Assembly (NCBI RefSeq): GCF_025698545.1
Contig: NC_068571.1
Location: forward strand, 38,969,733 to 39,033,732
DNA: 64,000 bases
Source: Gossypium raimondii
Lineage: Eukaryota > Streptophyta > Magnoliopsida > Malvales > Malvaceae
Direction of reading: 5' to 3'
Under the pieces are notes generated by a model. That model was not told the origin of the DNA and did no database searches. It saw nothing but the letters and a program-made list of their open reading frames with translations. Numbering within the stretch: position 1 is the stretch's first letter; each line of letters opens with the position of its first letter. Shown one piece after another: positions 23,907 through 36,164 of this stretch. The translations under genes were made by a program, and so were the position numbers.

Positions 23907-24473
23907 TAGGTTAATATTCGATTGAGTCGAGTCTGGTCGAATTGAGTTAAAAAATTTTGAGTTAGTTGAGTTGATGAATCTTATTTTAGCAATTGAACTC
24001 AATTTGAATTTTTTTCGAATCGAATCAAATCGAGTCAAAAAATTTCAAGTGAAGTCGAGTTAATGAATCCTATTATTTATACTCAATGTTGCATTTAATG
24101 GACCGATTTTTTAACTACTAGACGAAGTACAAGATTATTTGGCTACATAAACAATATAATGATTTTGCTTTTTAACTTAATGGGTAAACATTATCAAAAT
24201 GACATAATTTTGCCTTTTAACTTAATGATTTTAACTTTTAACTTTTAAAAAAGTAAACATTTATCAAAACAGCGTAGTTTTGCCTTTTTTTATTCGGATT
24301 TTCGGATAACTCGAATTATGTAATTCAGATTTGAGTTAAACTGAAAAACTTAATTTTTTTATTCAAGTTGATCCGAATAACTTGATTAACTCAAATAACT
24401 CAAACTATTTAATTTAAAATTTAAATTTTTTATCGAGTATTTTCCGAATCCAATCGGATTTTGCTCACCCCTA
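23907..24473. mobile_element. degenerate hAT-type hairpin MITE (TAGGGGTGAGCA end)
   Basis: The right end reads ttgctcacccctag, the inverted form of TAGGGGTGAGCA, close to the terminus of the 21164 element. The interior is full of tcgagt/aactcga and gaatcga words that pair across the element. The left end (taggttaatattcgattgag) has decayed and no target duplication was recognised. Confidence 0.55.
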
Positions 24474-24584
24474 GTGCCAAGATCGCAAAAGGTAAGAAAA
24501 TGGAATGATAAAACCAACATTGGGGGTGCCAACTTGTCATGTATTTAAAAAATAAATTGCATTAGTGATTATCTAATTATTATT

Positions 24585-25275
24585 ATATTTTTTATCAGTC
24601 AATTATGAAAATTTATAAAATGGTCTTTCAATTATTCAATTTTTTCATTTCTGGTCACCTAGTTATTTGAATTTTTCTTTTTTTGGTCACCAGCCATGAA
24701 ATTACTAACAGAAAGATAACTTGACAGCTTTCAAAATTGATATAATAGCAACTGTAACCCTCAACATTTATATATTGTATCAATTTAGTCTTGATTCAAA
24801 AAAAATTAACCCTCAACATTTACACATTGTGCAATTTGGTCATTTTTTGCAATTTTACTTTTATTTGTGACATTGAGGGTTGATTTTAAAAGAATGAGAA
24901 AAGATGACAAATATTATCTTGAGTGTTTTCATTTTTGGTATATTTTCGATCAAACTTAGTTTATAGATTTGTTTCTTTTAGCTTTCTAGGTCAAAGGGTC
25001 ATAAAAAAGCAAAGTTGAAAAAAAAAGACCAAATTGTACAATGTGTAAATGTTGAGGGTTAATTTTTTTTAGAATCAAGACTAAACTAACACAATGTATA
25101 AATGTTAAGGGTTATTATGTCAATTTTAAAAGCTACCACGTCATCTTTCCATCACTTATGACCCAAAAAAAAAAGAAAAAATTGAAAAGTTAGGTGATTG
25201 TTTGTAACTTTTCATAGTTGGATGACCAAAAAAGAAACTTACCAAGAGTTGGGTGACTACATGAGTAGTTTACCC
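24585..25275. repeat. long imperfect foldback element
   Basis: The left arm (aaaatggtctttcaattatt, ggtcacctagttattt, taaccctcaacatttatata, then caacatttacacattgt) is repeated inverted in the right arm (acaatgtgtaaatgttgagg, gtataaatgttaagggtta, then aaagttaggtgattg and ttgggtgactac). Arms of about 270 bases flank a centre at 24870-25010. The class is undetermined. Confidence 0.6.
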
Positions 25276-25657
25276 TTAATAAATATAATTTTTCTTGTAT
25301 TATTGTTTCAACTTTTGTAATTTTTTTATTTTTATTTTATTTTTAGGTTTTATTTTAAATTTTGAATACTCTTTTTTTTCAAAATTTTTGAAATTATAAT
25401 TTTGAAACTTTGAAATTTCAAAAATTTTAAATTATTTATTGACTTGGCATATAAAATAAAATAATGTCACATCAACAGTAAAAGGTTGAGGATCAATTTA
25501 TTCCAAATAAAAGAATATAAGCTAATTTGAATAAATGTGTAAATATCGAGGGTTAAATTTATTATTATGCTTTATATAAAACTCTAAAATAAGCATTTAG
25601 CAACACATATTTAACAGATAAACTATTTTGCACATTCATCCAACGTGTAGAGACTAG

Positions 25658-26303
25658 TGTCACAGGCCAAGGTGCAAAGCTCGTGACCATTGCACAAAAT
25701 GCGTCCCATGGGGGTCTATCGATTAAATGAGGATCATTTGACCCACAAGAGTTGGCCCGATTTGAAGAACAAGTGACGAAGCCTATCTACTTGGAGCCTT
25801 CGTAGCCTAGTGAGACAAACATGGGAAATTAGGCTACCTTGGTAAATAGGGAGACTAATATTAGAAAATAGAGGAGAATAAAATCTGATAAGATTAGATT
25901 AGATTTGATTGTGTAAATCTTGTAAATCCCTTAATTGTAGGGATAGGCTTCATCTCGTCTGTCGATGTAAATTTAGCTAGACCGTTGGATTTAGGAAAGC
26001 ACAACTATAAATAGAGAGCCTCCCCATCGGTTGTAAATCATCCATTATATCCTAAATTTTTAGAGTACTAGAATTCTTTGAGAGCACTTACTCAAACACC
26101 TCTCGTGCATTACTTTTTTGTGGCTATTTTGTTCTTTTGAGCAATCTTTTGACTCGAGTTGTTTCCGTTATATAAATTGGTGACTTGGAGGAAATCTGCG
26201 AAAATCCTTATTTTGTGGGAGTTAGGCTAACTTAGGCATATTTGAGTCGAAGAAATCGCCTAAGGCTACATGGATAGCGAGACTAAAGTTCTAGCCTTGT
26301 AAT
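25658..26303 (+). repeat. 5' LTR
   Basis: About 645 bases matching 28787-29432 throughout, including gtaaatcttgtaaatccctt, a likely promoter/leader (ctataaatagagagcctcc near 26005) and cacctctcgtgcatta. ctataaata is a good TATA box, with transcription likely to start about 30 bases later. Confidence 0.85.
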
Positions 26304-26338
26304 AGTTGGGATCAGGGCTAAGGTTGTGAAGGCACTGT

Positions 26339-27720
26339 TCAAAATGTCGAAAGAAGTTGTTGATTAGAATGAAGCAATAGAGACCTGTGAGAAGCAAAAA
26401 AAAAAGTAAGTTGTTCGAGGGATATGTTGTCAACTTTAGAAGGACGAGTGGTCAATCTCGATGAGTTTATAGGGGACATGAGGGAGACATTCGAGTTTGT
26501 CAAAGGACGCACAGGTGAGTTTGACTCAATGGAGGAGCAGCTCAAAGATTTTGTGTTGGAGTCCATTGGTTCCAATGTGGAAAAGATGAAAAGGGTGCCC
26601 AATTCCATTACCGATTAAGCTGATGAGAAGAGATGATGCTCTTGAGGCTATGGTGTCAAACTTTAAAGAGGAGATCGCGAAGCTTAAGAGGGAGCTTATG
26701 ATTTGTAAGGATGCTTTGAGTAATGGGATGTTAGCTTCGAAGCAAAAGCAATAGCAATGGATGTTCCTAAACCAAAGAAGTTTAAGGTTGCAGGTCCGTA
26801 AGGGAAGTGGACAACTTCTTGTGGGAGATCGAGGATGATGTTATTAAGGTAAACACTACTTCAATTTATTTTACTAATGTTACTCTCTTGTGGTGGCGTC
26901 CTAGGTCCATGGATGAGAAGCGTGGTGGGAACACGATTGAGACTTAGGAGAAGTTCCAAATAAAGTTGAAGAAACAGTTTTACCCACAGTATGCAAAGAA
27001 GGAGGCTCAGGCCAAGTTGCATCGTCTTACTCAACAAGACACTGTTCAGGAGTATGTTCGGACGTTCAGTAAGCTGATGCTTCAAATCTCTAACTTGAGT
27101 GAGAAAGAACCATTCTATTGGTTCGGAGATGGGTTGAAGTCGTGGGCAAAACATTAGTTGCATCGGCAAGGTATCACCAAGCTTACTGTAGCCATGGCTG
27201 AGATAGAATCCTTTATAGAGCTTGGTCCGAGGAAAGATAAGTTCGAGTCTTCCAAACCCAATGGGAAGGGCAATGGTAAGGGAGACCATAAGAAAGATAA
27301 AGAGGGGTATAACGACGATAATAGTGTCAATGGGAAAGTACAAAATGGGAAGCGAAGACCCAACAACCGAAAGACAAGGAGAACAAGATAAAATGCTTCC
27401 TTTGTCGATGACCACATATGGTGTAGAATTTTCTAAAGAAATTAGTGTTTTCGGTTATTAGAAGGGATGATGAACTGAAAGAAGCGCCCATGAAGCTTAG
27501 TTCGATTGCAAGTAGATTAGAAGCCAAGAGGGCTAATGAGAGCGATAAGAAGCCAGTGAAGTGCTTCTTGTGTTATGGGCCACATAAGTTGCGGGACTAT
27601 CCAGAACGATCCAAGCAATCCGCAATCAGTGAGGGAAAGAAAGCGAAGCTCGATGAGAAGAAAGCATTAAAGCTTAATTCAATGGTACTCGTGCCTGCAA
27701 AAGGAGTAATAAGTAGGTAG
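26339..27720 (+). pseudogene. retrotransposon gag relic
   Basis: Collinear pieces in changing frames: a coiled-coil-like N-terminal part (26424-26618), the Retrotrans_gag core (KKQFYPQYAKKEAQAKL, QQDTVQEYVRTFSKLMLQIS at 26966-27157), the segment GITKLTVAMAEIESFIELGP, a Lys/Gly-rich linker, and a single zinc knuckle reading CFLCYGPHKLRDYP at about 27560, where the last Cys is changed to Tyr. Stops at 26618, 26946 and 27155 and frame changes near 27390 show it is dead. Large open frames on the opposite strand here are shadows. Confidence 0.8.
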
Positions 27721-28625
27721 GGTTGATGTTTGTGGACATCAACATTGCAAGCTAGAAGAGGAGTCCTCTTATTGATACGAGAGCATCAGACTTATTTATG
27801 TAAAAAAAAAAAGCTACTAGCAAACTTGGTCTCTTAATTAGGAAATCAAATAAGAAGATCAAGACGATAAATTCTAAATAGGCCCCAACTGTGGGAGTAG
27901 CTCAAGGAGTGGAGCTACAAATCGATGAATGGAAGGGCAAGGAAGATTTTAAGGTAATCCAGTTAGATGATTACGATTTTGTGTTTGGCTTAAACTTCAT
28001 TGACAGGTTTAAGGCGGTTCTTTTTCTTTTTTCCGATTGCATTCATATCATTGATGGTCCGTTGTCACAAATTGTTATACTAGTGAATTGAGATATGAAG
28101 GTTAGGACCAAGGTGTTGTCGGTAATCCAGCTACTCGAGGATGTTTCGTATGAGAAGAATATTGACTCGGTAGATCGAATTGCTAAGGAAGTACCTGTGG
28201 AAATGCTAGTAAGGCATGAAATCGATATGAAGCCTACTGAGCTATCATTGGAGCTACCACCTAGGAGAAATGTGGGTTGTGCATCAAACATTGAGGGTAA
28301 AATGGTAATACAAACTGGACAGTTGAGACGAGTAAATGCTGCGAGTAAGGTACATTTTGAACACTTTGATAGTGTTTTGCATTCTGACTTGTTGGCTTGG
28401 AGAGAACATAGGGACCCTTTCAGAGTTCTGAAGCGGGGAAGTGGAGAGGTGTACAGACCGGAGTTGTTGGGAAAAATCAAGGTTAACATAATGTTCAATG
28501 TGGGCATACGAAAATCCAGTTGTGTGGATCAAGTGGATCTTGATCAAGGCAAGTCACAATATGGGCATGTGAGAATGGCGACTTCTTGCAAACGAGATGT
28601 ACGGACGAGTGAAAATATTTGAGTT
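27721..28625 (+). pseudogene. retropepsin-like protease relic and linker
   Basis: After gag comes an aspartic protease stretch: LIDTRASDLF at about 27769, where the usual active site has Gly in place of the Arg, then the second lobe DDYDFVFGLNFIDRF at 27965. From 28095 to 28622 one open frame of 175 residues continues (KVHFEHFDSVLHSDLLAWRE and others). I do not recognise it; it contains no RT motif and may be deletion-joined pol tail. A G-rich tract (gagcgggggagaa) just before 28787 is the polypurine tract. Confidence 0.65.
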
Positions 28626-28786
28626 AAGAGGCGACAGAAGTCGAGGTGAATGTTCCAAGGGGCAAGACTACTTGATAGTGAGACTAGTCGGGAAAGAGTT
28701 AAGGCGACGAGAAAGTTCCAAGACGAATTAAATCAGTGTCATTCCGAAGGCACAACGAGGGCATTGCGAGAATGAGCGGGGGAGAA

Positions 28787-29432
28787 TGTCACAGGCCAAG
28801 GTGCAAAGCTTGTGACGATTACACAAAATGCATACCATGGGGTTTATTGATTAGATGGGGATTACTTAACCCACGAGAGCTGGCCCGATTCAAAGAACAA
28901 GTGAAGAAGCCTATCTACTTGAAGCCTTGGTGGCCCAGTAAGACAAATATGGGAAATTAGGCTACCTTAATAAATAGGGGAACTAATCTTAGAAGATTGA
29001 GGAAAATAAAAATCTAATAAGATTTTATTTAATTTGATTGTGTAAATCTTATAAATCCCTTAATTGTAGGGATAGGTTTCATCTCGTTCATCGATGTAAA
29101 CTTAGCTAGACTATTGGATTCAGGGGAGCTCAACTATAAATAGAGAGCCTCCCTCTCAGTTCTAAATCATCCATTGTATCTTGAATTCTTAAAGTAATAG
29201 AATTCTTTGAGAGCATTTACTTAAAAACCTCTCGTGCATTGTTTTTCTATGGCTATTCTATTCTTTTAAGCAATCTTTTGACTTGAGTTGTTTTCACGAT
29301 ATAGATTGATGCCTTGGAGGAATTCTACGAGAACCCTCATTTTGGGGGAGTTAGGCTGACTTAGGCTTATTTGAGTCGAAGGAATCGCCTAAGGCCACAC
29401 GGATTGTGAGACTAAAATTCTAGCCCTGTAAT
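28787..29432 (+). repeat. 3' LTR
   Basis: Repeats the 5' LTR from tgtcacaggccaag to ctagccctgtaatag with scattered substitutions. It keeps ctataaatagagagcctcc. Confidence 0.85.
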
Positions 29433-29847
29433 AGTAAGATTAGATCTAATTTGATTGTGTAAATCTTGTAAATCTCTTAATTGTAGGGATAGGCTTCATC
29501 TCATCCGTCGATGTAAATTTAGCTAAAACATTGGATTTGAGGGAGCTCAACTAGAAATAGAAAGCCTCCTCTTTAGTTGTAAATCACCTATTGTATCTTG
29601 AATTCCTTGAGTAATATTATTCTTTGAGAGCATTTACTCAAACACCTCTCGTGCATTATTTTTCTATGGCTATTGTTCTTTTGCGCATTCTTTTGGCTTG
29701 AGTTGCTTCTGCTATATAAATTAGTGCTTCAGAGGAATTCTGCGAGAATCCTTACCTTGTGGGAGCTAGGCTGACTTAGGCATATTTGAGTCAAAGAAAC
29801 TACCTAAGACTGCATGGATTGTGAGACTGAAAGTCTAGTCCCGTCAC
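29433..29847 (+). repeat. third, 5'-truncated LTR copy
   Basis: Begins within the LTR at aagattagatctaatttgat and runs to ctagtcccgtcac. It lacks the first 230 bases or so. It directly follows the 3' LTR without internal sequence and carries the outer target-site copy. Confidence 0.8.
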
Positions 29848-30129
29848 ACTAGTTAGTTGAATTTTCAATAAAAAGACTAAAATACAATCCAATGCATATT
29901 ATAAGGACTACTATGACACTTTTACCTAACCTATAACTAAAATAATAATTTGATACAATTAATTTTCTTAATTGAAAATCCAAAACAAATCCCAAAAAAA
30001 TCTAAAAAAAATTAACAACTCTTTAAAATTACTTAAATTTTCAACAAAATATATAATAATAATAACTTGTCAACAGCTTATAGTTTCCACAATTACCCTA
30101 TATAAGAATTATTTCCCTTGATGGGTTTT

Positions 30130-31150
30130 GCATTTTATTTCTTTGATAATTGAGGATAGGAGTTGGGGAGGTAAGGATAGAACCCAAATTTTCATGTTAT
30201 AATATAAATATTTTTGTCAGATTGTTAGCGATGTGCTTTAGCAAAAACTCATATTTGATACTTTACGATAAATGAATCATATGAAATCACTTAATTAAGA
30301 AACAAACACGAGTTTTTAAAAATGATTATCGATAAATAAATATCAGCAAAATATGTTTTTGTTTTTGTTGTTTTCATTTTCCCTCCTTTCTCTTAATACT
30401 TGTGAAGAATACAAGCGCGTTTGAGTCAATTATCCAAAAAGTTTCTTTGGCATGATTTGTGCCTTCCTCCTTCAATGGCATTCTTCCAAACATTCTTAAC
30501 ATGATAGTAATAATAACACGATGGAAAACTACAAAGAGGCCTTATTATGTTCACCATCTTTAACTTGCTTTCGAAATGAGCACCCTCAACAAAAAAGATA
30601 GCAAAAAGAAAGAACCTAGATTTGCTTTGTTTGTCGTCTAGTGAAGCAAAGGAAAAGTTACAGTCGAACAATGGAATTTTAGGTTTTCTTTTCTTTCTTT
30701 TTTTTTTTTAGAACTTTTTAGAATTTTATGAATTTTTTTCTTAATTATAATTTTAAAGATTCTTTTTCATAATTTTAGAAAAACAAATTATAAAACTTCA
30801 AGCTTTTTTTAAATTTTCTAATAATTTTAGATTTTTTGGATTTGTCATTAAAAAATTCTAAAAGTAACAAATTAATTTTTTTAATTATAGTTTAGGGAAC
30901 AAATTAGTTATAAAGCCTATGAGTTAGTTTACTATGTCATTAGTTCATTAGTATCATTTTATAATTTTTCATAGTTGAGTGAACAAAACAAAAGTTATTA
31001 ATAATTGAGTGACACCAAAGAACATTGAGAAATAGTTAATTAACAACTTACGTTGACATCGTTAGCAAGTTAAAGAATGAGTGATTTCATATAGATATTC
31101 GTATTTTGAACCATTAATGTAACCATCGGTATAATTTACCTAAAATTTGA
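30130..31150. repeat. long foldback family, copy A (left arm reduced)
   Basis: Aligns in the same orientation with 36750-37440: tatttgat.ctttac, ataaataaatatca.caaaata, cttgtga, catgatagtaataata, gaaaactacaaaga, then cctat.agtta and aattgagtgac. It is about 5 kb upstream of copy B, and the tRNA-Ser and NPH3-like genes lie between the two. Confidence 0.6.
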
Positions 31151-31777
31151 AAAACCTTTATTCATATTTTTTTAGGCTTAATTTTCTTTGAAACATTTAA
31201 CAAGCATTAGATGAAGGCATACTCATGATCTGGACAAAATATATATGTTTAATAAAATTTTATGTAAGTAATTTTGATTGAAATAGTAAAATTAAAATTT
31301 TAAAAATTATATTGTTGCATTCAAATCCTATTGTGGATTTTATTAATTTTACATAAAATATGGAAAATTTATAAATATCCTCATAATAATAAAATTTGTA
31401 AAAATTATTATTTTTAGTCATTTCTCAAATAAATTCAAGCTTAATTTATGGGTAGCACCAATTAAATGAGGCATTTAAATATAAATATAAATATAATAAT
31501 TTGATTTTAAATATAAAATCATTTTACACCAATAGATTGAAGAGTTAGTATTTGGTACATTGGTAATTTTTTTATTTTACAAGTAATCTTAAAATATTGT
31601 TATATGTCTCATTTTTAAAATATAATTTTTAATATTTTACTATATTTCTATAAAAAAAACTCATAAACACCCAGAAAAGAATTTCAAAAAATAAAATAAA
31701 ATAAACACCCAAAAAAACTCCACCAAAATAATTTTCCTCAAATTCAACAAGCAAACAAATATTAGAAAAACTAAAAA
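31151..31777. other. AT-rich intergenic stretch
   Basis: No gene or element recognised. The first bases upstream of the tRNA 3' end on the plus strand give the Pol III stop described there. Confidence 0.5.
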
Positions 31778-31859
31778 CGTCGCCTGAGAGATTCGAACTC
31801 TCGCGGGTGAAACCCATGTACTTAGCAGGCACACGCCTTAACCACTCGGCCAAAGCGAC
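31778..31859 (-). tRNA. tRNA-Ser, anticodon GCU
   Basis: The minus strand folds as a class II tRNA of 82 bases. The acceptor stem GTCGCTT pairs with AGGCGAC (one G-T pair), followed by discriminator G. The A box TGGCCGAGTGG, the anticodon loop with GCT in CTGCTAA, a long variable arm, and the B box GTTCGAATC are all in place. There is no intron and no encoded CCA. TTTTT directly downstream is the Pol III terminator. It decodes AGC/AGU. Looks functional. Confidence 0.96.
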
Positions 31860-32492
31860 TATTGATATTAGGAGCAGAAATTAACATTTATTAAAGGTAT
31901 AGAAAACTTGACCTATAAATCAAAATGACGTTTAACATAAGATAAGAGTAATATTTTCAACAAACATGGACATAGAAATCAAATGATGCGAAGTTTAGGA
32001 CAACAATAACTTGACTTTATTTAATAATAAATGTTTAAACAAACTTACAACTTGATTTACAGAAGTGTAGCGTGTAAATAAATCCAAACATAAGCAAAGA
32101 TGAAGATTACAAACAACGATATGATGGATACCCTCTACAACCAGAAACAAATATGATTCCACCAACCCTATTCTCTCTCTATTAACATTTATTTCAACAA
32201 GTGATGCTTAAGGTTCATGTCACCAACAATCTTCTTTCCTACACTCCTACTACATCACATGAGATCTTAACCATTCATGTAATTTATATGCCCAAAATCA
32301 TGAATGGTAAAGATTTCATAATTAGAAAAATGTGCGACACCAAAACTGTAGGTGATATGAATCTCTTTTTCTTTTCACAAAAACTATATTTCCTATACAA
32401 CAACAAAACACAATCTTTCTTTCCTTTTTTGTTTCTTTGGACCGCTGTTTCTATGTCGAAACATTGATGTTAGTTTCCACGTGTGTTAACTA

Positions 32493-35258
32493 TCAAAACA
32501 GGGAGAAACTTTTCCGATGCCTGGAATTACGAGAAGAACAAGCCTTCTCGACTGATGGTCTTGGAGTTGGTCCCGTGCTTCCAGCAACATCTGTTTGAGC
32601 ATCTGAGGATTTTGCAAGGAGCTTGCATCCAAATTTCCGGGCAACTACACGGGGTGAACTGAGTGAGCTATGTGATTTTGTCACCCTTTTCATCTCTTGC
32701 TTTATTTTACTGAATTCCTCTTCAAGCTCTCCTACTCTAGACCTCATTTTTTCCATATCCACCTTTAAAACTCGGTTTTCACGTACAACTGTCACCCATC
32801 CATCTCTTTGCACGATCTGGCCAGCTGTCGCATTACCAGCTATCTCCCCTTGACCTGTAGGGGCACTTTCAGCTTCCAAGACATTGAGACAGCCGGCTAA
32901 AGCCATTCTTAAATGCATCTGCTCAAAGAACAAGACTTGCAGAATGACTCTGAGTGGCAGTCTTTCATTTTGGGAAGCATGGGCACAAGCATCAACGGAA
33001 AGTTTCTGGTAATCAATGATATTGCAAAGTTTTTCCTTCTCTCCATCAGAAAGCCAAGGATGCGCCTGCAAAACGGTAGTAATAATTACAAACCTTGAAA
33101 CCAATATACTCCATCTAAATAAAAGTAGGTTTAGTAGATTTAAACCTTGAAATAAATGTCCAGTGCTCTGTATAGCCCATCATGCAAAGGTCTTGAAGAT
33201 TCTGGAAGGACCTCTGCAAGAATACGTAACTTTCCGGGTTTCAAATTTACATCAGAAGCAACTTCTGCAATATAACTATCCATTAACCTGGCAACTTTTC
33301 TTAAGGGTTCAGATGATGGTGATGACTCTAGGTCTAATGATGGTGGTGAAAATAATGTTAACCCTGACTCCAAGGACACAAAATGATGGACGATCCGTTC
33401 AACACAATCAGTATTATATAGGGTATCAGAATCTGAGTATGAAGGAATCAAAAGACCATCGAGGCTAGCCAGTTCCAATTGCATTCCAATTCTCCTCTCC
33501 AAAGAATCCTGGCATGTTTGATTGACACCTAATATCGATGCAACACGAAGAAGTCCAAGTAAAAACCGGCAGAAGGACTTGCCCTTCTTTTTTGGAAGAA
33601 GCATTTCAATGCTTTCCAATAAAACTTTCTGATCAACAGCGACGGGAGTCAGGCTAAAACTTGCAACTGTCCTGGCTTTGCCACCCTGCACGCTCTGCCA
33701 TCGGCCCAGACCTGGTAGAAACTTTCTTGCATAGTACATTATGGCACCTGCTAGAAGTTCACATCTTATACCCCTTCCTTCCATTGTTTTAATGAGTCTT
33801 TCAAATAAACCTACACTGAAATATGAGATGTCTTCAAACCACCAATCAGATTCTGCACTTCTTATTCTCGCCCCAGTGTTTATTCCATTCCATAGAATGC
33901 TTCCACCAGGGCTCTGTAGGCTACCGTACATCATCATAGGCCAACCGAACAAACTAGGATCCGTACAAACCATCATGGATACAGCATTCAAACATTTCTT
34001 TAATATGTAGAGCTTTTCTGCCCTCGGCATGCATGACTCGCAACTTTGTAAAGCCAATATACAATCCTTCCAGTTGCGAAGTACATTTTTGTGGAGGAAG
34101 TTCTCAGACTTCAAAAGTAAATTATCTTCCCCATACTCATCCGTCATCTCAAGGAAGTCAGCGGCACAGTAGACCATTATTATATTTCTTGCTGTAAATT
34201 CCACTCGAATGCCATAGCAAAATTTTGCTGCAAACAAAAAAGCGTCTGGGCCACCAGGGAATTCTTCAAGGTTTGTGGTAAAAGTCTTATCGTGGGTACT
34301 CTTTAGTTCTTCAAAGATGGAAGCGATCTTCCCACATTTCGACATGAGAGGAAACTGCAGTTATACATGATCATAAAGCATAACATGGTTAATCAGTAAC
34401 ATGATGAAGCCACATTACACTATCTATAATGCAAGGAAGTTGCCTAAACTGCAGGGTTAAATCATCTGATAAAGTGTTCATCTAAATTCAGTTCTAGTTT
34501 ACACAGTCTATCTGTTTCTTCTTTTTCATTCAATAGAAATCTAAACTCCTCCATCTGCATACAGACTTTAACTATCATGTAGTTCAATTATTTAAAGGAC
34601 TAAAACAACAATAAAATGCCTCTACATGATCACAGAAACTATAGAAAAATTATAATCTTTTCACCAAAAAGTCCAGGAATCAATAATCAGTTAACAACAA
34701 AATTATACATTATGTTGATCATTGCAATTCAAATATCAAGGTAAGAAAAATAGTCTCAAGACCAAACACCAAAAAACACCTCAGATGGGAGTGGAAACTG
34801 AAAAATGACTTACCTTATGAAGATGGAAGTTCACACCATCCACTATAATGGTTAAATCACTTGGCAACCCCGCATTAAAAAACCTGCAAAACCAATAGAA
34901 ACTACACTATGAGAATAATTCTTTAACTCCATTAGATAGCCCCAACCTGTTGTCTCTCTTCTACGAATCCAAAACAAAGGGAAAAAGAAAAGCATAATTC
35001 GATCAAAAGATACAGAGCTTATATATATTATTCAATAACGAAATTGGAGGGGAAAAGAAAAAGGCAGTAATATTTCCAATTTAGTCTCAAAATTGAACAA
35101 AAAGAAGACAACCCAGAAAGGAAAATAGAGCAAAGAACTGTCAACATACTTCAATTACGATATGGATTAGAGAGATACAAGTGTAGCAGAGTTTTAAGTG
35201 TTGGAGCTTACCAGTCATTTCCATGTTTGTAAAACCCAGAAACCTTGGCAGGTGCCAT
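32493..35258 (-). CDS. NPH3/RPT2-like BTB/POZ protein, four exons
   Basis: NPH3-like proteins act at the plasma membrane as CUL3 adaptors or scaffolds in phototropin and auxin-transport signalling. Exons: 35258-35212, 34883-34814, 34354-33146, 33065-32493. All borders are GT-AG and the total of 1899 nt predicts 632 residues, normal for the family. The BTB fold spans about residues 14-140 (DLTIIVDGVNFHLHKFPL, FLFAAKFCYGIRVEFTARN). The NPH3 domain starts near 208 (DWWFEDISYFSVGLFERLI) and includes CRFLLGLLRVA, SLYR-like GLYRALDIYFK and QNERLPLRVILQVLFFEQ. A coiled coil follows at about 535-575. The end SRHRKSFSLF has an Arg-x-x-Ser style site. Start chosen because exon 1 has the first ATG, with BTB sequence following in frame. 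Which NRL member it is cannot be decided here. Confidence 0.95.
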
Positions 35259-36164
35259 GACTGAGAGAGAAAGGGGAACACGCCCAACTTTGAATTGGGA
35301 TCTTATAATAAATGCCTTCCCCCCACAAAAGGGAAAACAAAAAACCCAAATATCAAAATTTTAAAATCAAAAGCAAATCAGTATAATTCTTCTTAAACAT
35401 TAAAAAAGAAGCAGAGAGAAGAGCCAAGGGGACAAAGGCTAAATGGGGGCGTGTGGGCAACAGTGGAACTTTACAGCTAAGAAAATAAAACTCCAAATGC
35501 CTTGTCTTCCTCCAACAAAAGCCGCAACTCCATTTCCATGGACCATATATATTACTAATTTACTACTAAACTCTTAAAAAAGAAGCATTATAAAAACAAC
35601 CATGCAAAACACAGTTTTAAAAAAATACCCAAGTTATCGTCAGTCGAAAAAAAAGGAGAATAAATAGAGAAATGTATTTAATGTTTCAGAAAAAAAGCAT
35701 GCACAGATCACGACAGGAAAACAACCAAGCAGCGGGGGGGCATATGGAATACCCCTCTCTTTCTATATATGATATTTTATAATGGGAAATAAAAGGTGGG
35801 TCAAAGTGAAAAACAAAAGGCAAGTGATTGGGAGATGGGAAGGGGGTGTGGGTGTGGCTTTAGCCGGCCAAGAAACAAGGCAAATGATAAGTGAGAAAAG
35901 TTTAAATTAAAAAAAGATACTATGGGTTTTATGTCTGTCAGACTTTCTTCATTTTGGGGTCTAAAACATTGCTTGCGAACTTCAAATCATCATCATAACA
36001 TAAAACGCGTGGTGATGAGAATGGTGGTTTTCTTTTTCTTCCTTTTTGTTGAGTTTTTATTTTATTTCATGATTTATGAAGCTGGATGTATTTAAGTTTA
36101 AACCGTAAATAACCGGAAAGGACGTGACACAGCGTCCTATGTCGGAACTCTCAACATTGTAGGG
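35259..36164. other. 5' UTR/promoter side of the NPH3-like gene
   Basis: The minus-strand leader and promoter should lie here. Purine-rich leader-like sequence (agagagaaaggggaac, on the plus strand) adjoins the ATG. No confident TATA box. No other gene seen. Confidence 0.4.

Larger units (their letters stand above)
25658..29847 (+). mobile_element. Ty3-like LTR element, gag/protease only, with an extra partial LTR
   Basis: Order on the plus strand: LTR (25658-26303), internal region with gag and protease relics, LTR (28787-29432), then a third, 5'-truncated LTR (about 29433-29847). LTRs begin tgtcacaggccaaggtgcaa. The direct repeat actag lies just outside (25653-25657 and 29848-29852). The primer site after the first LTR reads tgggatcagggct, a drifted tRNA-Met type. 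No RT, RNase H or integrase is present between protease and the 3' LTR, so this is a pol-deleted derivative that needed help to move. The three-LTR layout suggests recombination between neighbouring copies. Confidence 0.85.

Noticed and set aside
26861..27417. Large minus-strand frames (184 and 87 codons)
   Set aside because: Shadows of the plus-strand gag relic, which has clear gag motifs.
28043..28547. Minus-strand frames of 154 and 87 codons
   Set aside because: Opposite to the plus-strand protease/linker frame of the Ty3-like element; no motif of their own.
31629..31853. 74-codon minus-strand frame
   Set aside because: Its start lies within the tRNA-Ser gene and the rest is AT-rich flank.
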